Origin: JAHFUA01 sp963808725 | GTDB lineage: Bacteria; Acidobacteriota; Terriglobia; Terriglobales; Acidobacteriaceae | Direction: 5' to 3' | Assembly: GCA_963808725.1 (NCBI GenBank) | Contig: CAWEGO010000003.1 | Location: 434,001 to 498,000 of the forward strand | DNA length: 64,000 nt | In this document: piece by piece, positions 16,721 through 25,507 of the stretch | How positions within the stretch are numbered: the first letter of the stretch is position 1 | How the letters are laid out: the number at the start of each line of letters is the position of its first letter | The notes under the pieces: generated by a model | What the model was told of the DNA's origin: nothing | The model's database searches: none | The model's input: the letters and a program-made list of their open reading frames with translations, nothing else | Position numbers and translations under genes: made by a program

Positions 16721-18334
16721 TCAGAAGGGTTGGAAGGGTGGCGAGCCGTAGCGCGTGTGGGCGAAAAGGTGGAGCAGCGGATAGCCGTAGGAGACAGCGA
16801 CCAGCAGCACAGCCAGCACGGTCCACAACCCGAATCGGTCCCAGACGCCTGCGGCCGTCGGCGGCCGTAACGCCACGGCGAACTCGAAGGCTGGCGCGGG
16901 AATTCGCTTGCCCCCGATCCACGTGGCGGCCACCACCACCACATAGGAAAGCGCGCTCAAAAACAGGATTACCGCGCCGACCGCCGCTACTCTAGTCAGC
17001 CCATGCCACGCAGCTCCATATTCTCCGGTCAATGAGGCGCTATAGACCCGGCGCGGCAGACCGCGTAGCCCGGCGATGTGGTAGCTGATGCTGAACAGCG
17101 CCATCCCGGCGAACCACAGGTAGGACTGGATGCGCGCCAGCGTCATCAGCCGCAGCCCGCGCCCCAGCAGGCGCGGCAGCAACCAATAGGTCGCTCCCAT
17201 GAACGTGAGCGCGACCGTGGTGCCCAGGGTGACGTGGAAATGGCCCATGATCCATGCTGTGTTGTGCACCATCGAGTTCATGGCGTAGGCGGCATTGATA
17301 GCGCCACCGAAACCGCCAAAGGTGAAGGCGATCATGGCCAGCGCCACCGAGGCAAAGAAGGGATCACCCCAGGGCAGCCGCGCGATCCAGTCGAAGAGTC
17401 CGCGGGCGCCTTTCATGCGGCCTGCCACCTCCAGCGAAGCGATGATGGTGAAGGCGGTCACGAAGCTCGGGTAAAGCACGGCGTAGGTGGTGACGGTGTG
17501 AACCAGCTTCCAGTGCGAACTGATGCCGGGGTCGGCGAACTGGTGGTGGAATCCGACGGGAACCGATAACACCACAAAAAGGATGAAGACCATGCGGGCG
17601 AGGGAATCGCTGAAAAGTTTTCCTCCCGCCACCTGTGGTAGCACCGTGTACCAGAGCACGTACGCGGGCATCAGCCAGAAATAAACCAGCGGGTGGCCAA
17701 ACCACCAGAAGAAGCTGCGCGCCAGCTCGGGATCGATTTTGGTGACGATTCCGAGCGACCAGGGGATCAGCATCCCCAAGACCTCGACCGCCAGCCCGGC
17801 GGTGGCCAGGTACCAGAGGATGATGGTGGCTAGCATGCCGTGGATCGAGAGCGGCACAGGGACGCCTGGGTGCTCGCGCCGCCACGAGCGATAACTGGCG
17901 ATCATGACGCCGCCCCAGATCCAGGAGGCCACGATCAGCAGGGTGGCCCCGATGTAAAACAGCGGATGCGCCTGCATCGGCGGATAGAAGGTATAGAGCA
18001 CGCTGCTCTGCCCGCGCAGGATGGTCACGGCGGCCGCCACCGATCCGACCAGGCCCAGGGCGAAGGCGATCCAGGCCAGCCCGCGGCCGGTGATCCTTCC
18101 CAACCTTTCCTGCGAGAGCGCGTAACCCAATCCCATGATGAAAAAAGTCGTGAACACCAGCGCCATGAGGACGCCGTGCGCGGTCACCGCCAGATAGTAG
18201 AGAGATTCGCTGCGATGCGGAAACGGTATGTCGGCGATGGAGAGCGCCTGCAGCACGCCCATCGCCGAGGCTACGGCGAAGGCCGCCACCGCGACCCCAA
18301 CGTGGGCGGCCGCCAGGGAATGCCGTCCGTTCAT
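16721..18334 (-). CDS. cbaA: ba3-type cytochrome c oxidase subunit I
   Basis: 537 residues with about 12-13 membrane helices. The heme-copper signatures are HGVLMALVF (low-spin heme His), GHPLVYFWLMPAY (CuB His with the cross-linked Tyr four residues on), FHHQF (the two CuB His), and AWIMGHFHVTLGTTVAL (heme a3 and a/b His). The GHPLVYFW and GHFHVTLG variants are typical of type B (ba3/SoxB) oxidases. The enzyme reduces O2 to water at high affinity. ATG 18334 overlaps the subunit II stop (ATGA), so the frame extending further upstream is not used. Confidence 0.92.
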   Translation of the reverse strand: MNGRHSLAAAHVGVAVAAFAVASAMGVLQALSIADIPFPHRSESLYYLAVTAHGVLMALVFTTFFIMGLGYALSQERLGRITGRGLAWIAFALGLVGSVAAAVTILRGQSSVLYTFYPPMQAHPLFYIGATLLIVASWIWGGVMIASYRSWRREHPGVPVPLSIHGMLATIILWYLATAGLAVEVLGMLIPWSLGIVTKIDPELARSFFWWFGHPLVYFWLMPAYVLWYTVLPQVAGGKLFSDSLARMVFILFVVLSVPVGFHHQFADPGISSHWKLVHTVTTYAVLYPSFVTAFTIIASLEVAGRMKGARGLFDWIARLPWGDPFFASVALAMIAFTFGGFGGAINAAYAMNSMVHNTAWIMGHFHVTLGTTVALTFMGATYWLLPRLLGRGLRLMTLARIQSYLWFAGMALFSISYHIAGLRGLPRRVYSASLTGEYGAAWHGLTRVAAVGAVILFLSALSYVVVVAATWIGGKRIPAPAFEFAVALRPPTAAGVWDRFGLWTVLAVLLVAVSYGYPLLHLFAHTRYGSPPFQPF

Positions 18335-18810
18335 GGCGATTCCTTCTTGACGATCAGCTTGCCCACCATGTTGTGGTGCATGGTGCCGCAATACTCATTG
18401 CAGCCGATCAGATATTCGCCCGGCTCTTTGAAGGTCACCGTGAACTGGCTGACGTAGCCCGGAATCGCCATGGCGTTGGCGTTGGTCCCCACCACCTCAA
18501 AGCCGTGGATGACGTCGGCGCTGGTGAGCCGGAAGGTCACCGGCCGGTTCGCCGGAACCTCGATCGGATCCGGACTGAAAGAAAACATCTGCGCCACCAC
18601 GCTCACCACCACGCTGCCATCGGCGCGCGTCTTAACCGCAGGCGTTCCGAATTCCGGGTTCGTCGTCAGGGTGGTCGGGTCGAGGGTCTCGATGTGGCTC
18701 GGAGGCTGAATCGCCTGCAGCCCCACGGCCAGGAAGATGGCGCCCAGAAACAGCAGCAGCAGCCCCCCGGCCGCCCACATCCAGATCCGCTCGTAGAGTT
18801 CGACGTTCAC
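18331..18810 (-). CDS. cbaB: ba3-type cytochrome c oxidase subunit II (CuA)
   Basis: 159 residues: one N-terminal membrane helix (WMWAAGGLLLLFLGAIFLAVGL) and a periplasmic cupredoxin domain. CuA ligands are the His in SADVIHGFEV and the motif CNEYCGTMHHNM. The short single-helix form is typical of type B oxidases. GTG 18810 overlaps the stop of the small upstream gene (GTGA). Confidence 0.93.
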   Translation of the reverse strand: MNVELYERIWMWAAGGLLLLFLGAIFLAVGLQAIQPPSHIETLDPTTLTTNPEFGTPAVKTRADGSVVVSVVAQMFSFSPDPIEVPANRPVTFRLTSADVIHGFEVVGTNANAMAIPGYVSQFTVTFKEPGEYLIGCNEYCGTMHHNMVGKLIVKKESP

Positions 18811-18983
18811 GAGTGGGGCGCACCCCGCTGGAGAAAAAGAAACAGATACATGGCCAGCCAGGCCAGCCCGAAGAGCAGTCCGAAGACGATCACGATGACC
18901 AGCGTGCCGCGAGGATGGCCCAGATCCTCCGGGCTATTCTCGAGCTGGCCTCGCCTCTCCGATGTAGGGCCAGGTTCAGACAT
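18807..18983 (-). CDS. small single-helix subunit of the ba3-type oxidase (IIa-like)
   Basis: About 58 residues with a charged N-terminus and one membrane helix (TLVIVIVFGLLFGLAWLAMYLFLFL). Small size, one helix and four-base overlap with subunit II match the CbaD/subunit IIa position of ba3 oxidases. Start ATG 18983 is assumed; an in-frame TTG at 18992 is possible. Confidence 0.7.
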   Translation of the reverse strand: MSEPGPTSERRGQLENSPEDLGHPRGTLVIVIVFGLLFGLAWLAMYLFLFLQRGAPHS

Positions 18984-19081
18984 GCAAGCCAATTCTCATC
19001 CGCGCGCACTCCCGGCTGCGGACCCGACATCCTAGCCTATACATCGCCGAGACACCAGTGCGACGCGCCGGGCGACGCGGT

Positions 19082-20302
19082 CTAGTTGATGCTGGCCAGG
19101 GCGATGGGATTAATTACCGGCGAGTTGAAGGGCGAGCCGGTCACCTGTTTTAGCGCTCCGCTGCTGTCGATGGAGAACACGGAGATGGTGTAGGAGCCAC
19201 TGTTGGCCACGAACAGGAAGCTGCCCGAACTGTCGGTCACAACATACGAGGGGGCGGTGCCAGCGGCGAAGGGCGAGCCACTCAACGCGGTCAGCGCGCC
19301 CGAACCGTCAATGGAGAACCCAGAAACGTCGTTCGAGCCTTGGTTGGCGGTGTAGAGGAAATTCCCGGTAGGATGCACGCGCACGCTCACCGGCGTGGTT
19401 CCGGTGGCGAGCGGCGCGCCCACTGCCGTGAGCTGTCCCGAGCTGGCAATGCCGAACGCCGCCACCGTGTTCGCAACCGAGTCGGCGACGAACAGGAACT
19501 TGCCGCTGGGATCCACGGCCATCGCCACTGGATTGGTGCCTGCCGTGATCGTGAATGCAGGCGGGCTCTGCAAACACCCGGGGCCAGCGGGACAGGCTGC
19601 CACCACCGTGGTCGAAGACTCTCCGGAGGTGTTGAACATGTAGGTGGCGATTGAACCCGTTCCTGCTTCCGTCATGGCCACGAACAGCATGCTGCCGGCG
19701 GTGGCGAGCGCGGTGGGTGCGCCCGTCGTGGGCAGCGGGCAAGGGGTAATTTGGTCCAGCATGCAGTTAAGCGTTGTAGGAGGTTGTTGTTTGATCTCGG
19801 TCAGCGTTCCGCCTATCTGGTCGATGAGGAACCCCGAGATGCTGTTTGACCCCTGGTTGGCGACGTACACGAAGAAGCCGTTCCCGTCGATGGCGAGAGC
19901 GGAGGGATTCACGCCCGTGGGCACCGGCGAGGAGGTCGAAGCGGCCCCGCTGGTGGATGAAAAGGTGGCTGCCGTCAGGACGCCCGTAGATCGGTTCAAC
20001 ACATACTGCGAGACGGAGCCGGCCCCGTTGCCGTTGGCGGAATCGACTACATAAGCGAAGCGCAGCAGGGGATCGATGGCAATCACGTCCGGCGCCGAGC
20101 CGGTGCTCGCGAAACTGGCCGTCGGAATCAGGGCGCCCGCGCTGGAGACCTCGAGGAGAGAAACGCTAGGACTCCCCGGCCCCACCACATACAGAACCTT
20201 GGTCCCGCCGCCGCCTTTGCAGCCGCCCGCGGCCCCGAGCACCAGCGCCACCAGGCTCAACGCCAGCCACTTAGCCCTCACTGTCCTTGCTCTACCCGGC
20301 AT
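19082..20302 (-). CDS. lipoprotein with YVTN/lactonase-type beta-propeller
   Basis: 406 residues. A signal peptide ends in a lipobox-like LGAAGGC near residue 28. Seven-bladed propeller repeats of the lactonase/YVTN family follow, for example PDVIAIDPLLRFAYVVD, PVAMAVDPSGKFLFVAD, PVSVRVHPTGNFLYTANQGSNDVSGFSI and PSYVVTDSSGSFLFVANSG. Such proteins are plentiful in acidobacteria and mostly of unknown substrate. ATG 20302 is chosen because the signal peptide begins there; the frame runs further upstream only through an intergenic repeat. Confidence 0.85.
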   Translation of the reverse strand: MPGRARTVRAKWLALSLVALVLGAAGGCKGGGGTKVLYVVGPGSPSVSLLEVSSAGALIPTASFASTGSAPDVIAIDPLLRFAYVVDSANGNGAGSVSQYVLNRSTGVLTAATFSSTSGAASTSSPVPTGVNPSALAIDGNGFFVYVANQGSNSISGFLIDQIGGTLTEIKQQPPTTLNCMLDQITPCPLPTTGAPTALATAGSMLFVAMTEAGTGSIATYMFNTSGESSTTVVAACPAGPGCLQSPPAFTITAGTNPVAMAVDPSGKFLFVADSVANTVAAFGIASSGQLTAVGAPLATGTTPVSVRVHPTGNFLYTANQGSNDVSGFSIDGSGALTALSGSPFAAGTAPSYVVTDSSGSFLFVANSGSYTISVFSIDSSGALKQVTGSPFNSPVINPIALASIN

Positions 20303-20410
20303 CGCTAAGAAATGCACAGATGAAACTCCCCAGGATTCGGTGTGTCCCGCCGTCCTACGGTATTGGAAAGCCTGTGTCTTGACAAGCCCGGAGGAATTGA
20401 GCCCTTGATT

Positions 20411-20472
20411 CATTGACTCATTGATTGATTGATGGGCAAAGGAGGCGGGTTCAATGTGCCAATGAGTCAATG
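20411..20472. repeat. ATTGACTCATT-word inverted repeat
   Basis: CATTGACTCATT (20411-20422) and its exact reverse complement AATGAGTCAATG (20461-20472), flanked by further ATTGATT and ATCGATG words. It lies downstream of the GAF protein gene. The same words occur at 41262-41363. Confidence 0.65.
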
Positions 20473-20491
20473 GATCGATGAATCGATGGCT

Positions 20492-21322
20492 TCAATGACC
20501 CAACAGCAACGGGCCCAGCAGGCGCGAGACGGCGAAGCCGATGAAGAAGGCAAGCACCACCAGGCCCACCACGCGCCAGAACCCGGCGCGGGCGCGGCGC
20601 TCGATGGTTTTGCCGCGCAGCTCGCCCATGCGGCTCATGGTCAGCACCACCAGCTTGGCCATGCGATGCAGGGTCTCGGTCTGCTTTTTTTCGAAGGCGT
20701 GGGCGCGGGTGGAGAGGATCTCGAAGATGCCGACCAGCTTGCCGTCCTTGATCAGCGGCACCACGCTGATGGAGCGGATGCCGGTCTGGCGGGTGAGTTC
20801 GCTGTCCACGCGCGGGTCGCGTTCGGCGTCGTCGCAGCGCAGTTGGTGGCCGGTACGCACGCACAAGCCCGAGAGCCCGGCGCTGGGGTCGAGGCGCGTG
20901 CCCAGCGGCGGCGCGGTGCTGCCGTAGCTGGCGCGGCACACGAACTTGCCACCCTCTGCCAGGGCGATGGCCGACCCAGTGGCTCCGGTGAGCGTGGCCG
21001 CGCTGGTTACGACCAGATCGAACACCCGGTCGGCATCCATGCCGGCCCGCATGAGCTCGGTGAAAACCGTGTTGATGGCCGAGACTTCCTGGCCGTCGCC
21101 CGCCGGGACGGTCTCATCCAGCTCCAGCTTAAAGCGTTCCCAGGCCGCCGGCGCCGCCAGCTCAGCCGCCGGCGAGCTCTCCCGGGGCGGGGGTTGGTTG
21201 CTCTCGGTCGCACCGCCCGGTACCGTTTCTGGAAGATCTTCCACGAGCTTGACTCCTCGAAACTCTGGCCCAGTAATTGTCGGGCGGGATCCGGGGGGAA
21301 GGGCGAACCAGCGATTCTGCAT
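20492..21322 (-). CDS. GAF-domain protein with C-terminal membrane helix
   Basis: 276 residues. A Pro-rich N-terminus is followed by a GAF domain at about 85-230 (DRVFDLVVTSAATLTGATGSAIALAEGG ... GIRSISVVPLIKDGKLVGIFEI) and a C-terminal hydrophobic helix (GLVVLAFFIGFAVSRLLGPLLL). No output domain is present, so it may be a membrane-tethered ligand sensor that acts through a partner. It is divergent from the kinase-like gene at 21434. ATG 21322 is the first good start; the open frame extends on in antisense to the neighbour. Confidence 0.8.
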   Translation of the reverse strand: MQNRWFALPPGSRPTITGPEFRGVKLVEDLPETVPGGATESNQPPPRESSPAAELAAPAAWERFKLELDETVPAGDGQEVSAINTVFTELMRAGMDADRVFDLVVTSAATLTGATGSAIALAEGGKFVCRASYGSTAPPLGTRLDPSAGLSGLCVRTGHQLRCDDAERDPRVDSELTRQTGIRSISVVPLIKDGKLVGIFEILSTRAHAFEKKQTETLHRMAKLVVLTMSRMGELRGKTIERRARAGFWRVVGLVVLAFFIGFAVSRLLGPLLLGH

Positions 21323-21433
21323 CCCATCCGCCGTTGTGTCAAGGGATTCGCGCGGCTTCCGCTTAGCGCGGCAACGTGGAGAAGTTCTGGACATCTTGGT
21401 GCCGTGTGGCGAGAATCCTCTGGGGTGACGACC

Positions 21434-22084
21434 ATGGTGCGCGTGATCACCATCAGCCGTGAGTTCGGCAGCGGCGGCAGCGAGGTGGCCCGCATTCTGG
21501 CCGAGCGCCTGGAGTGGAAGCTGATCGACGACCCGCTGGTGGCCGAGATCGCCCAGCGCGCCAACGTCTCGCCCGAGCTGGCGCGCCGCTACGATGAGTG
21601 TGTCGATCCCTGGTTTCATCGCATGTTCAAGGCGCTCTGGCAGGGCGGCTACGAAGGCGTGGTCAGCCATGGCGAACTGAACGGCTTCGATGCCGAGGCC
21701 ATGGCCGGCTTGTGGACGCGCGTCATCCGCGAGGCGGCCCATCTCGGCCACGGCGTCATCGTGGGACGCGGAGCGCAGTGCCTGCTCCAGGGCCGCCAGG
21801 ACGTGTTCCACGTCTCCGTATTTGCGGAGATGGAGCAGCGGGTACGCAACCTGCGCGGAACGCTGCGCCGCCACGTGCCGCCGGGCGCCGACCCCAGGGC
21901 CATGGCCGAGGAAAGCGATCAGCGCCGCGCCGAATACGTGCGCCGCTACTTCGGAGAAGATTGGAAGGATTACCGCCTCTACCAGATGGTCATCAACTCG
22001 GTGGTGGGATTCGAGGCTGCGGCGACCGCCATCCTCTTGGCCGCCGGGCTCTCCGCGCGGCAAGCCTTGCAGCCGCCCGCCTAA
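21434..22084 (+). CDS. cytidylate kinase-like family protein
   Basis: 216 residues starting MVRVITISREFGSGGSEVARILAERL, the P-loop form of the cytidylate-kinase-like family, followed by the helical lid region rich in Arg (RNLRGTLRRHVPPGADPRAMAEESDQRRAEYVRRYFG). It probably phosphorylates a nucleotide or similar small molecule, but family members are largely uncharacterised and the true substrate is open. The long frame reading into it from 20429 is not coding before the ATG. Confidence 0.8.
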   Translation: MVRVITISREFGSGGSEVARILAERLEWKLIDDPLVAEIAQRANVSPELARRYDECVDPWFHRMFKALWQGGYEGVVSHGELNGFDAEAMAGLWTRVIREAAHLGHGVIVGRGAQCLLQGRQDVFHVSVFAEMEQRVRNLRGTLRRHVPPGADPRAMAEESDQRRAEYVRRYFGEDWKDYRLYQMVINSVVGFEAAATAILLAAGLSARQALQPPA

Positions 22085-22167
22085 GACCTCGCCGCTGAGA
22101 TCATCCCTTGGCCCATCACCGCACCCTGCTGGCACTTCCGTACCCTTTCAATTGCCCATCCCAACGG

Positions 22168-22173
22168 TACTAT
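22168..22173 (+). promoter_or_regulatory. candidate leaderless -10 box (TACTAT)
   Basis: TACTAT ends exactly six bases before ATG 22180. No ribosome site is present. Confidence 0.35.
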
Positions 22174-22179
22174 CGGCGT

Positions 22180-22539
22180 ATGACAACTGGAGCGCAATCT
22201 GACAACGCAATTGCGGGAGGGCGCCGTTGGCGGCGTTCTCACCTGACCGTGCCGGTTCGGGTTACGATCGAGAATTCCGAGCGGGTCGATGTGATGAACA
22301 CCCGCGGCTCTCACATGAACGACGGTGGCATCACCGTCCGTGCCGACCGGGAGCTGGCGATTGGGGATGAGGCCGAGATCAAATTTACGCCTCCCCATTT
22401 CTATCCCTTCGTGAGATTACGAGGCGTGATTCGCAACCGTGCGGGGGACCTCTACGGGGTGGAGTTCCTGGCCAAGAGTGCGACCGAAAGCCGGCAACTG
22501 GGTCTGTTTCGGCACATCCTGCTGCGGTGGGGCGCCTAA
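22180..22539 (+). CDS. PilZ-domain protein
   Basis: 119 residues with a PilZ-like barrel: RRSHLTVPVRVTIENSE ... NTRGSHMNDGGITVRADRELAIGDEAEIKFTPPH ... VRLRGVIRNRAGDLYGVEFL. The c-di-GMP motifs are degenerate (RRWRR instead of RxxxR; NDGGI instead of D/NxSxxG), so binding is uncertain. Single gene between the kinase-like protein and a convergent SDR gene. Confidence 0.75.
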   Translation: MTTGAQSDNAIAGGRRWRRSHLTVPVRVTIENSERVDVMNTRGSHMNDGGITVRADRELAIGDEAEIKFTPPHFYPFVRLRGVIRNRAGDLYGVEFLAKSATESRQLGLFRHILLRWGA

Positions 22540-22635
22540 GACGCCTGCCAGCGCTGGAGCGGGCCCCGAAATCCGACGACTAACTCAACACCTGGATGGC
22601 TTAAGTCAAAATCTGCCCGGCACTGCCTCTCTCCC

Positions 22636-23361
22636 CTACGGTTTTTGCGTGGGTCGCAACAGAATCTCGCTGACGAAGGACTGCGGCGCCTGGGTGACGA
22701 TCATGGCCACGGCATGGGCCACATCGTCGGGCAGCAGCAGCTTCTTCAGGTCCTTGCCGCCGTGGTATCCCCATTCGCTCAGGGTCGAGCCCGGGCAGAT
22801 GACCGACACGCGAATGTTTTGGCCGCGCAACTCTTCCGCCACCGAGTAGCTCAGCCCGTTCAGGCCCCACTTGGAGGCGGCATAGCAGGCGCCCTTGGCT
22901 AGGGCATTCTTGCCCGCGAGCGACGAGATGTTGATGATGTGACCGCCACCCGAACGCAGCATCAGCGGGACCAGCGAGCGGATCATGTAATAAACGCCGC
23001 GCAGGTTGGTGCTCATCACCTCGTCCCAGACCTGGGGGGGATACTTGTGCAGCGGTACGCGCACCCCGCTTATGCCGGCATTGTTTACCAGCACGTCCAG
23101 GCGGCCCAAGCTGGACTCCACGTGCTTCGCCAGGGCTTCGACGCTCTCCAGGCGGCTGACGTCGCATTCGGTGGCGTCGCAGCGGCCACCGGCCTGGCGA
23201 ATGGCGCTGGCGGTGGACTCGAGCGGCGCGCGCGTGCGTCCGCAGAGCACCACCGTGGCTCCGAGGCCGGCTAGCCGCGCCGAGATACCTGCGCCGATCC
23301 CGCGGCCGCCTCCCGTTACCACTGCTACCTGTCCCTCTAATCCTTGAACTGTAGGCGCCAT
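22636..23361 (-). CDS. short-chain dehydrogenase/reductase
   Basis: 241 residues with the classical SDR signs: cofactor motif TGGGRGIG near residue 17, NNAG, catalytic Ser in INISSLAG, and YAASKWG (YxxxK). The C-terminus is short and ends LLRPTQKP. It likely interconverts an alcohol and a ketone with NAD(P)H; the substrate is unknown. ATG 23361 is preceded by GGGAGG about 11 bases upstream. Confidence 0.88.
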   Translation of the reverse strand: MAPTVQGLEGQVAVVTGGGRGIGAGISARLAGLGATVVLCGRTRAPLESTASAIRQAGGRCDATECDVSRLESVEALAKHVESSLGRLDVLVNNAGISGVRVPLHKYPPQVWDEVMSTNLRGVYYMIRSLVPLMLRSGGGHIINISSLAGKNALAKGACYAASKWGLNGLSYSVAEELRGQNIRVSVICPGSTLSEWGYHGGKDLKKLLLPDDVAHAVAMIVTQAPQSFVSEILLRPTQKP

Positions 23362-23526
23362 TTTCGGAACTACCTCCCGTTGCCCCATGCCTTGCGGTAG
23401 CCGGCGTCTCTTCTCCCGTCCGCTTGTGGCAGGAATCTTGCGCTTCCGCGAGTTAACGGAACATCCAGCCGCGCGGCTGCGGGCATCCAATTGAAGCACA
23501 GCAAGGTTACCACTGCGGTACTGAAC

Positions 23527-23555
23527 TTGCCTTAGGCCAGCAGCATTCTTATAAT
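23527..23555 (+). promoter_or_regulatory. sigma-70 promoter
   Basis: TTGCCT (23527-23532), a 17-base spacer and a perfect TATAAT (23550-23555). The start would be near 23562, giving a ~175-base leader before ATG 23736. Nothing else is seen in the 23362-23735 gap. Confidence 0.65.
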
Positions 23556-23735
23556 CCGGCCCTCGCCGTTTAGAATTGGAAGAGTGTCATCCGGAGGAGA
23601 GGCGGCGTTCCGGATCGGACCCAGGCCTTGCCGATTTTCGAGGACGGACGCGGGCGCAGCCTGCCGTGCGTGCCGGAGTGAGTTCCACACGCCGTATTAG
23701 AAAGTGATTGCTGGCAATCTTCTAAGGAGCCTCGC

Positions 23736-25010
23736 ATGAAGAAGTCGCTCGTCACGCTGGTGTTGGCATTCGCCGCTCTGGCCGCGGCCCAACAATCCGC
23801 TGCTCCCGCGGCCCCGTCCGCCCAGCCGCCGCAGCAGAAAAAAGAGATCAAGGACCCGGCCGAGTACAACTCCTACATCGCCGCGCTCCGCGAGGCCAAT
23901 CCCCAGGCTCAGGCGCAGGCCTTCGAGAGCTTCCTGCAGCAGTATCCCAACACCGTGGTCAAGGAAGACGCGCTCGAACAGTTGATGGCCGCCTATGAGA
24001 AGCTGGGCAACGCCGCCAAGACTACGGAGACCGCCGGCCGCGTCCTGCAGGTCGATCCCAATAATGTGCGCGCCTTGGCGCTGCTGGCCTATACCAGCCG
24101 CGCCTCCGCTGAGGCCGGCCAGGCGGCGCAGCAGAATGCCGCTGACGCCGCCAAGTATGGTCAGGCCGGACTGCGGGCCCTGGCCACCATGAGCAAGCCG
24201 GAAGGCATGTCGGACGCCGACTTCGAGAAATTCAAGACGCAGGTCGCCATCATTTTTAACGGCTCGGCCGGCTTTGGGGCGCTACAGAGCAAGGATTATG
24301 CCGGCGCCCAGAAGTATCTGCAGGCGGCGGTCGACCTGGAACTCAAGCAGAATCCCAACGATCCCAATGCTCTGCGCGACATTTATCCCTTGGCGCTGGC
24401 GTATCTGGAAGCTACGCCCATCAATCCCACCGGTCTGTGGTGGATTGCCCGCGCCGCCGCCTTGAGCAATAACAACCCGCAGATCGTCAAGTACGGCCAG
24501 TTCAAATACACCAAGTACCACGGCTCGCCTGACGGCTGGGACCAGTTGCTGGCCCAGGCCAAGGCAAGCCCCACCCCGCCGGCGGATTTCGCGGTCGCAC
24601 CCGCGCCCAGCCCGGCGGAGCAGGCGAAACGGCTGGCGGACCGCAAAAATCCGAAGGAGATGACCTTCGACGAACTGCAACTGATCTTGACCGACGGCAC
24701 CCCCGAGGTTCAGCAAAAAGTGTGGACGCTGATCAAGGGAACCGAGATTCCGTTTGCCGCCAAGGTCATCACCGCCGCCCGCACCAGAATGGAGCTGGCG
24801 GCTACCGCCGATGACATCGACAAAAACGTCGCCGATGTGACCTTGACCATGGTGGCGCCGCTGCCCCTCACCAAGGTACCCAAGGCCGGCGAGGAAACCC
24901 AGGTGCTCGGCAAGCTGGACTCCTATACCAGCAGTCCGTTCATGATCAATATGATCGAGGGGCAGTTGATCGCCAAGCCCACGGCCAAGAAACCAGCCGC
25001 GAGGCACTAG
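23736..25010 (+). CDS. exported TPR-like protein, unknown function
   Basis: 424 residues: signal peptide MKKSLVTLVLAFAALAAA, a Gln/Pro-rich linker, then TPR-like helices (AQAFESFLQQYPNTVVKEDALEQLMAAYEKLG; AQKYLQAAVDLELKQNPNDPNALRDIYPLALAYL) and a C-terminal region that may form a small beta domain (TFDELQLILTDGTPEVQQKVWTLIKG). TAAGGAG precedes the ATG. Probably a periplasmic scaffold. It ends one base before the large inverted repeat shared with the convergent Fis-like gene. Confidence 0.8.
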   Translation: MKKSLVTLVLAFAALAAAQQSAAPAAPSAQPPQQKKEIKDPAEYNSYIAALREANPQAQAQAFESFLQQYPNTVVKEDALEQLMAAYEKLGNAAKTTETAGRVLQVDPNNVRALALLAYTSRASAEAGQAAQQNAADAAKYGQAGLRALATMSKPEGMSDADFEKFKTQVAIIFNGSAGFGALQSKDYAGAQKYLQAAVDLELKQNPNDPNALRDIYPLALAYLEATPINPTGLWWIARAAALSNNNPQIVKYGQFKYTKYHGSPDGWDQLLAQAKASPTPPADFAVAPAPSPAEQAKRLADRKNPKEMTFDELQLILTDGTPEVQQKVWTLIKGTEIPFAAKVITAARTRMELAATADDIDKNVADVTLTMVAPLPLTKVPKAGEETQVLGKLDSYTSSPFMINMIEGQLIAKPTAKKPAARH

Positions 25011-25011
25011 A

Positions 25012-25157
25012 CGAGTACCCAGTACCGAGTACCAAGTACCGAGTACGCATACCCACCGACTTGGGCGCACTCGGCTGCGCTCCCATGGGAGTGCTTCCGA
25101 CTAACTTGGGAGTCGATATCTGATACTTGATACTTGGTACTCGGTACTGGGTACTCG
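25012..25157. repeat. perfect 27-bp inverted repeat filling a convergent gap
   Basis: The arms 25012-25038 and 25131-25157 are exact reverse complements made of GTACC/GAGTACC words. A second, smaller symmetric core lies between them (around CCCATGGG at 25082). The element begins 1 base after one stop codon (25010) and ends 1 base before the other (25158). It is well placed as a bidirectional terminator. Confidence 0.85.
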
Positions 25158-25439
25158 CTACCGCGTCCCCGCCTTTCTCTCCACGATCATGGGACGGGCG
25201 CCGCGCGGGGGGCGGCGGGCGTTGTCGCGTACGGCGCGCATATCCAGCTTGAGTTCGCCGATAGTGCGGCTGAGGGTGTTGCGGTGCATGCCCAGCTCGC
25301 GCGCCGCCTTGCACTGGTTGCCGTGGCTCTCCTGGAGCACGGCCAGGATGAAGCGCTTCTTGAACTCGCGCACCGCCTCCGAATACAGGATGCCGCTCTT
25401 GTGCATCTGGCTGACCAGGGCCTCGAGCTGATCCTTCAC
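25158..25439 (-). CDS. Fis-type helix-turn-helix regulator
   Basis: 93 residues. A helical N-terminus (LYSEAVREFKKRFILAVLQESHGNQCKAARELGMHRNTLSRTIGELKL) matches the Fis C-terminal DNA-binding fold, followed by a basic tail (NARRPPRGARPM). It may be a nucleoid protein or a free-standing regulator. Start ATG 25439. Confidence 0.82.
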   Translation of the reverse strand: MKDQLEALVSQMHKSGILYSEAVREFKKRFILAVLQESHGNQCKAARELGMHRNTLSRTIGELKLDMRAVRDNARRPPRGARPMIVERKAGTR

Positions 25440-25507
25440 GACCGCCTCCTCCGCGCTGCCACACGCACTTCGTTATGAAAACCGGTTATCTTACCAGCGA
25501 TGCCGAT

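Noticed and set aside
20429..21433. Long N-terminal extension of the cytidylate kinase-like protein
   Set aside because: The frame upstream of ATG 21434 is antisense to the GAF protein and starts in an intergenic repeat.
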